A DNA stretch of 25,971 nt, taken from positions 1-25,971 of the forward strand of contig DATANR010000359.1 in NCBI GenBank assembly GCA_036266155.1, in the 5' to 3' direction. A program made the translations under genes and the position numbers. Position 1 is the stretch's first letter; each line of letters starts with the position of its first letter. This document shows positions 21,850 through 25,971 of this stretch, piece after piece. The DNA is from SIAJ01 sp036266155 (GTDB taxonomy: Bacteria; Planctomycetota; Planctomycetia; Gemmatales; Gemmataceae). Under the pieces are notes generated by a model, which saw only the letters and a program-made list of their open reading frames with translations, did not search any database and was not told the DNA's origin.

Positions 21850-24800
21850 ATGCCTCCTAGCAACCAGCAGCGCCACGGACCGGCCGCGCCTCCCGTTCGC
21901 GTCGAAGTTCGGCACGGGGCCGCGCCGCCCGTCGGGCTCGACGTCACCGGCGATGAGTTCATCATCGGCTCGGTTCCCGGTTGCGATCTCCGCATCCCCG
22001 GCGCCAATCTTCCGCCACAAGTCTGTGCGATTCGCCGTGGCACGGATGGCGTTCGCCTCCAAAAGATCGCACAGGCGCTGCCCATCTTGTTGAATGGCAG
22101 CCCGATCGCGCCCGCCGGGCAAGCGATGTTGCGGCATGGCGACGTCATTTCGATCGGGGCCGTCGACGTCTACGTTTCGATTGCATTCAGCGTCGCCGAG
22201 CCGGCGCCGATGGCGTTTCCGTTGCCGGACGAAGTAAAGCCCGGCATCGATTTTCGCCATGAGGAATGGGCACGCAAGCAGCGCGAACTAGAGTCGCGCG
22301 CCAAGGCAATCGACGAACAGGCGCGCGAATTGGAGGCCGACCGAGTTCTGTGGTACGAACGCCGTCAGGAGATGGAAAAGGAGATTCGGTCGGCGCGTGA
22401 GGAACTCGAGGCGAACCGCCGCAAGCCTGCTGAGGACCCCACTTTTCTGGCCGAGTTGCGCACGAAGATAGAACGTGAGATTGCCGAGGAATACCGAGCA
22501 CGCCGCGAAGAACTGGAACGCATGCAGTTCGCCGTTCGCGAAGCGGCGGTGCAGCTCAAGGAGAAGAAGCAACAGCACGAAGACGCGCTCAAGAATGTCG
22601 ATCCTCGCGTCAAGGAACTCGAACGTCGGGAGAAGGCGTTCGCTGAGCGCCAGCGCGCGGTCGATGCCGATACGGCTGAGCTGAAGCGGCTCAAGGATGG
22701 CTTCGACGCCGACCGCAAGGTTCAAGAAGTTCGCCTTCAGCAGCGCGAACAAGACCTGGCACGCCGCGAAGTCGAACTGGCCACCCGCGAGCTGTCGACG
22801 CGCGAGTTGGCGTTGGCTGCCGATAAGGATCGCACACAGTACCAGAACGATCTGGTTCGCGTGGATCGCCTGTCGGCAGCGCTCGAGGCCAAGGAAAAGT
22901 CGCTCGAACAGCGGGCGGTTGAAGTCGACAAGCGCTACGAGCAATTTCAGAAAGACACGCGCGATTTCGAAGAGCACCTTCGCCACTTCGACGACCGCGA
23001 GGAGCGAGCCAAGGACGACGACGTTCGCCTCTCGACGCGCCGCGAGGAGCTGGACGCACGCGAAGCGAAGCTGAACTCTCGGCTCGCGGAGATCGAGACG
23101 CAGCAAACGGGACTCGTCGCCCTGCGGACGCGCTTGGAGCACGTGCGCGACGATCTGCGCGCTCAAGAAGCACGTGTGGCTGAGGACCGAGCGCGGATGG
23201 ACGAGGACGCTCGCGCCACCGAAGAACGTCTTCGGCAAGCAGAGGCCGTGCGTGAACAGGTCGAGGCGGATCGAACCGGACACGAGGAGAGCTTCCGGCT
23301 CTATCAGGAACGCTCGGCCCTGATGTCGCAGGCCGTCGATCGACTCCGTAGTATGCAGGAGCAAATCGCGGCCGAGGGTGAACGGCTGCGGATGCTCGAT
23401 AAAGAAATTTCTGCCAAATCCGGCGAACACGCGGAACAGGCTGCGCTGCTCAAGACGCGGGCGGAACAACTCGTCGAAGCCCAGGAACGCGTCGAGGCCG
23501 ATCGTCGTGCGTTGAAGGAACGCGACGCCGCGCTGCGGCAGGCTGAAGAATCGCGCGAGGCATTGCAGGAACAACTGCGTCGGCGTTCCGAAGAATTGAC
23601 GAATCGGCAACGTGAAATCGACGAGCGCACCCGCCAACTCGACAAACAGGCCCGCGAACTCGGCGACCAAATTCAGCAGCTTGAGGTGCTCCGTTCCGAC
23701 GCCACGTCGGCCCGGCGCCTCACGGATGAAGAGGCCGCGATCCTTGCCCAACGCGACGAGCGCCTTTTGGCTGCGGAACAGACGATTCTCGACCAACGCC
23801 GGCAGCTTGAAGAGGCGCTGCTTCGATTTGAGGCTGAGAAGGTTGAAGCCGAAGAGCGGCTGGGCCGAGCGAAAGCCGAGATCGAAGAACTCAAGGAAGC
23901 GCTCTCCGCCCGCACGGCCGAATTGCTCGGCCAGATGCCCGATCTTGAAGAACGTGCACAGGCGGCGATCGACCGCACGGCACAGGCCCGCGACGCCATG
24001 CGGGCCCAACTCGCGGAGTTGCACGCCTACGCCCTCAAGAGCCAGGATGACCTCGAAAGCGTCCGCGTCCAGGTTCAGCAGGAGCTGGATCGCCAACGCG
24101 AGCAAGAGCAATCACTCAATCGCTCCCGGTCCGAGCATCGGCTCGCGGTGTCGTCGTTCCGTCAGCAACTCATCGAATGGCAGAACCGCTTCGCTGGCTT
24201 GAAGCAGGCTCTCCATCACGGTGAAACGCGGCTCGATCGCCGGGAAAAAGAAGTCGAGGCGGCCGCCCAGGACATCGCCGAGCGCGTCGAAAAGGTTCAA
24301 CAAACGGAACAGGAAGTTGCGGAGAAGCGCACCGAGGTCGATCGTCATCTCGGCGACATGCAAAGCTGGTTCCGCAAGAAGTTCCGCGAGATCGCCGAGA
24401 CGCGGTGGAGCAAGCACAGGAGTCAGGAGTCAGGGGTCAAGGGTCAGGGGACAGGGGAATCGGGCATCTTGCCGCTGCCGACACGACCGGATCAGGCGCC
24501 GGCAAGCGCGGAAGGCTCACGATCGGACGGCATCATCCTTCCGATGCCGGACGACCTCGATCCTGCGGACCGCAAACTTGGCGAACTGCTGCGCGCTCTC
24601 AACATCGTCGAGCGCGACACTCTCCTGGCTCTGTGGGATGAGGCACGCCGACAGCGGCGCACGCTCCGCCAGGTGCTGCTCTCGGGTGGCTACCTCACGC
24701 TATACCAACTCGCGCTCATCGAATCCGGCAATCTCTCGGGCCTCATGCTCGGCAGGTTCCGCGTGATCGATCGGCTACTCTCGACGCCGCGCGAGGCGAT

Positions 24801-25548
24801 CTTCCGCGTTTTCGATCCGCAGATGGCGACGGATTCGCCCGAAGCCGGGTCGTGCTTGCTGCGTCAACTCGGCGAAGGCGAGATGCTCGACGCGGTGCGG
24901 CCAGACGAGTATCGGCAACGCTTCAGCGCCGCCCGTGACCTGGCCCATCCGAATGTGGCAGCAACGCTCGAGGTCCTCGACATCAATGGCCGGCCAGCCG
25001 TCGTGCAAGAATGGCTGCACGGTCTGCCCGGCGGTGACTGGCCGGCGGCCGTCGCGTCGCCGGGCGTGTGGCACCGCCTGATGATGCAAGCGGCCCAGGC
25101 CATCCATGCGGCACATGCCACTGGTTTGATGCATGGCCGACTGACTTCAAGCTCGTTCTTGCTTACGCGACCGGGAATCGTGAAACTCACCGGCGTCGGC
25201 GAACCACCTTGGCTACATGTGGGCTGGAATGGCCGTGAGACTACGGCCGAGGACGACCTCGTGGCCCTTGGTCAAATAGCCCTCACCTGGCTGCAAGCCG
25301 GCGGCCGCCGCAAGGGCGTGAAGCCGAAGCCCTTCCCCGGCGGGCTGATTGACATCCTCCGCAGTCTTGGCGTCACGCCTGAGGACGGCAGCGTCCCACT
25401 TGGCGTTTATCCAAGTGCTGCCGCGCTGCTGGAAGATCTGGATCGCGCAGCCGACGAGGTGCCAGCCGATCAGGCCATGTGGGAGAAGCTGCTTGCCTAC
25501 GTCGGCGAGAACGCCGGTGATGGCATCGTGCTTCGACAGTCGGCGTAG
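21850..25548 (+). CDS. FHA domain / long coiled coil / pseudokinase protein
   Basis: 1232 aa from the ATG at 21850 (MPPSNQQRHGPAAPP), chosen because protein-like sequence starts there; no strong Shine-Dalgarno is visible. About 15-115 is an FHA-like fold (DEFIIGSVPGCDLRIPGANL, HGDVISIGAVDVYVSI), though the classic GR/SxxH contact residues are degenerate. About 135-850 is a highly charged Glu/Arg/Gln coiled coil. A linker encoded by heptamer repeats follows (856-869). The C-terminus (about 895-1230) is kinase-like: SGGYLTLYQLALIESGNLSG, LMLGRFRVIDRLL, QAIHAAHATGLMHGRLTSSS, VKLTGVGEPPW. HRDLKPSN has become HGRLTSSS (H1095-G-R), DFG has become GVG, and the VALK lysine is not found. It is probably a non-catalytic scaffold binding phosphoproteins. 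Confidence 0.85.
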   Translation: MPPSNQQRHGPAAPPVRVEVRHGAAPPVGLDVTGDEFIIGSVPGCDLRIPGANLPPQVCAIRRGTDGVRLQKIAQALPILLNGSPIAPAGQAMLRHGDVISIGAVDVYVSIAFSVAEPAPMAFPLPDEVKPGIDFRHEEWARKQRELESRAKAIDEQARELEADRVLWYERRQEMEKEIRSAREELEANRRKPAEDPTFLAELRTKIEREIAEEYRARREELERMQFAVREAAVQLKEKKQQHEDALKNVDPRVKELERREKAFAERQRAVDADTAELKRLKDGFDADRKVQEVRLQQREQDLARREVELATRELSTRELALAADKDRTQYQNDLVRVDRLSAALEAKEKSLEQRAVEVDKRYEQFQKDTRDFEEHLRHFDDREERAKDDDVRLSTRREELDAREAKLNSRLAEIETQQTGLVALRTRLEHVRDDLRAQEARVAEDRARMDEDARATEERLRQAEAVREQVEADRTGHEESFRLYQERSALMSQAVDRLRSMQEQIAAEGERLRMLDKEISAKSGEHAEQAALLKTRAEQLVEAQERVEADRRALKERDAALRQAEESREALQEQLRRRSEELTNRQREIDERTRQLDKQARELGDQIQQLEVLRSDATSARRLTDEEAAILAQRDERLLAAEQTILDQRRQLEEALLRFEAEKVEAEERLGRAKAEIEELKEALSARTAELLGQMPDLEERAQAAIDRTAQARDAMRAQLAELHAYALKSQDDLESVRVQVQQELDRQREQEQSLNRSRSEHRLAVSSFRQQLIEWQNRFAGLKQALHHGETRLDRREKEVEAAAQDIAERVEKVQQTEQEVAEKRTEVDRHLGDMQSWFRKKFREIAETRWSKHRSQESGVKGQGTGESGILPLPTRPDQAPASAEGSRSDGIILPMPDDLDPADRKLGELLRALNIVERDTLLALWDEARRQRRTLRQVLLSGGYLTLYQLALIESGNLSGLMLGRFRVIDRLLSTPREAIFRVFDPQMATDSPEAGSCLLRQLGEGEMLDAVRPDEYRQRFSAARDLAHPNVAATLEVLDINGRPAVVQEWLHGLPGGDWPAAVASPGVWHRLMMQAAQAIHAAHATGLMHGRLTSSSFLLTRPGIVKLTGVGEPPWLHVGWNGRETTAEDDLVALGQIALTWLQAGGRRKGVKPKPFPGGLIDILRSLGVTPEDGSVPLGVYPSAAALLEDLDRAADEVPADQAMWEKLLAYVGENAGDGIVLRQSA
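24417..24458 (+). repeat. Six 7-nt tandem repeats (CAGGRGT-like) inside the coding sequence
   Basis: Consecutive heptamers CAGGAGT, CAGGAGT, CAGGGGT, CAAGGGT, CAGGGGA and CAGGGGA. Six units make 42 nt, a multiple of three, so the frame is kept and is read as ...SQESGVKGQGTGES.... The tract sits exactly between the coiled coil and the kinase-like domain. Similar GGGTCAG-type strings occur as dispersed repeats in some bacterial genomes. Confidence 0.85.
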
Positions 25549-25930
25549 ATGGATTTCATTGCACGCGGAATTCAAAGAGCGCCAGTCGAAGAGCGCCAGT
25601 GTTCGCCCGGTTTGGCGCTCTTTGATTGCGCTTCTGCCGCATCATTCAATCATGGCGATGGTTACGTCAAATGCCATGAGAGCAAAACCCCGCGCCATAA
25701 ACCCCCAACGAAAGTGGTCGAGGTTGGCGCTCTTTCAAATTTGCATTCGGTTTCACTGCAGCGGCGCGGTGCAATTGCAACGAATCGGCCAATCCAAAGA
25801 GTTTCAATTCTCAAGGTTATCCGACCGAGACATGCGTAATTTTGCCCCCGAACCGGCTTCCGATCAGTCCGCGGCGAGACTAGTATAGATTAGGTCATTT
25901 CTTCTTTATTCTTCGCCGGAGGGCACTCTC
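25549..25930. other. Intergenic region with repeated GGCGCTCTTT motif
   Basis: About 380 nt without a supported gene, AT-richer than the flanks. Besides the stem-loop at 25573-25624 it holds another TTGGCGCTCTTT at 25724-25735. Near the next gene there is a TATAGA-like box (about 25884-25889) in a patch reading CTAGTATAGATTAG, a possible -10, without a clear -35. Confidence 0.5.
25573..25624 (+). terminator. Stem-loop downstream of the pseudokinase gene
   Basis: CAAAGAGCGCCA (25573-25584) is a perfect 12-bp inverted match to TGGCGCTCTTTG (25613-25624). A second copy, AAGAGCGCCA (25589-25598), can pair with the same 3' arm using a 14-nt loop, so two alternative hairpins compete. It starts 24 nt after the stop codon. 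Only TTT ends the 3' arm, so intrinsic termination would be weak. Confidence 0.4.
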
Positions 25931-25971
25931 ATGGCCCTGACCAGCGTCGATCGGACTTTGCTCCAGCGTTG
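25931..25971 (+). CDS. Start of a probable ECF (sigma-70 family) sigma factor
   Basis: Only 13 codons plus two bases are visible: MALTSVDRTLLQR. A strong ribosome-binding site (GCCGGAGGG, about 8 nt before the ATG) shows a real start. The opening resembles the MxLTSVxLLxRL start I recall for many planctomycete ECF sigma factors. With so little sequence this is a guess by analogy; the body of the gene lies outside the window. Confidence 0.4.
   Translation, partial: MALTSVDRTLLQR

Noticed and set aside
22288..24111. Minus-strand open frame of about 600 codons
   Set aside because: It mirrors the repetitive Glu/Arg/Gln coiled coil of the FHA gene; Leu/Phe-rich text is the antisense of such sequence. 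No recognisable domain or ribosome-binding site.
24748..25400. Active Ser/Thr protein kinase
   Set aside because: The catalytic Asp of HRD, the following Lys and Asn, the DFG Asp and the beta-3 Lys are all replaced or missing.

Overview
The window looks like chromosomal DNA of a GC-rich planctomycete, most likely Gemmataceae-like. No rRNA or marker gene is present, so this rests on gene families: a giant PVC-type membrane dehydrogenase with HEAT repeats, a CxxCH cytochrome and a ThuA domain; a DUF1501 protein; a PQQ-like propeller lipoprotein; an FHA/coiled-coil/kinase-like giant; and a translated DNA repeat reading PPANAGGSP...LPRKRGEP, which I associate with Gemmata-type genomes. No tRNA, rRNA, CRISPR array, prophage or transposase gene was seen.

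Layout. (1) 1-3598: gap and the start of pgk (minus, overlapping by 14 nt), divergent from a lipoprotein esterase and malate dehydrogenase (plus). (2) 3599-5486: an orphan DUF1501 gene (minus) with a textbook minus-strand terminator, flanked on both sides by degenerate 9-nt periodic repeats. (3) 5487-7252: a nucleotidyltransferase-fold gene, a small secreted protein and a probably frameshifted small gene. (4) 7273-12661: a minus-strand pair made of the 1264-aa dehydrogenase/cytochrome/ThuA protein and a zinc-ribbon/TM/SEL1/thioredoxin protein. (5) 12940-17014: a ureohydrolase divergent from a tight plus-strand run of gamma-carbonic anhydrase, an M24-fold pseudo-peptidase and a PQQ-like lipoprotein. 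(6) 17044-20646: a Gfo/Idh/MocA oxidoreductase followed 15 nt later by an 869-aa multidomain protein with a SUKH (SMI1/KNR4) domain and ankyrin repeats. (7) 20736-25971: surE, a 1232-aa FHA/coiled-coil/pseudokinase protein, and the first codons of a probable ECF sigma factor.

The window mixes central metabolism (gap-pgk, mdh, surE) with planctomycete lineage-specific proteins. The strongest candidates for undescribed biology are the FHA/coiled-coil/pseudokinase protein, in which every readable kinase motif is lost; the polyimmunity-like SUKH/ankyrin protein; and two cases where repetitive DNA has been captured in frame as an interdomain linker (9524-9630 and 24417-24458). Domain names come from reading motifs by eye; no database search was run.
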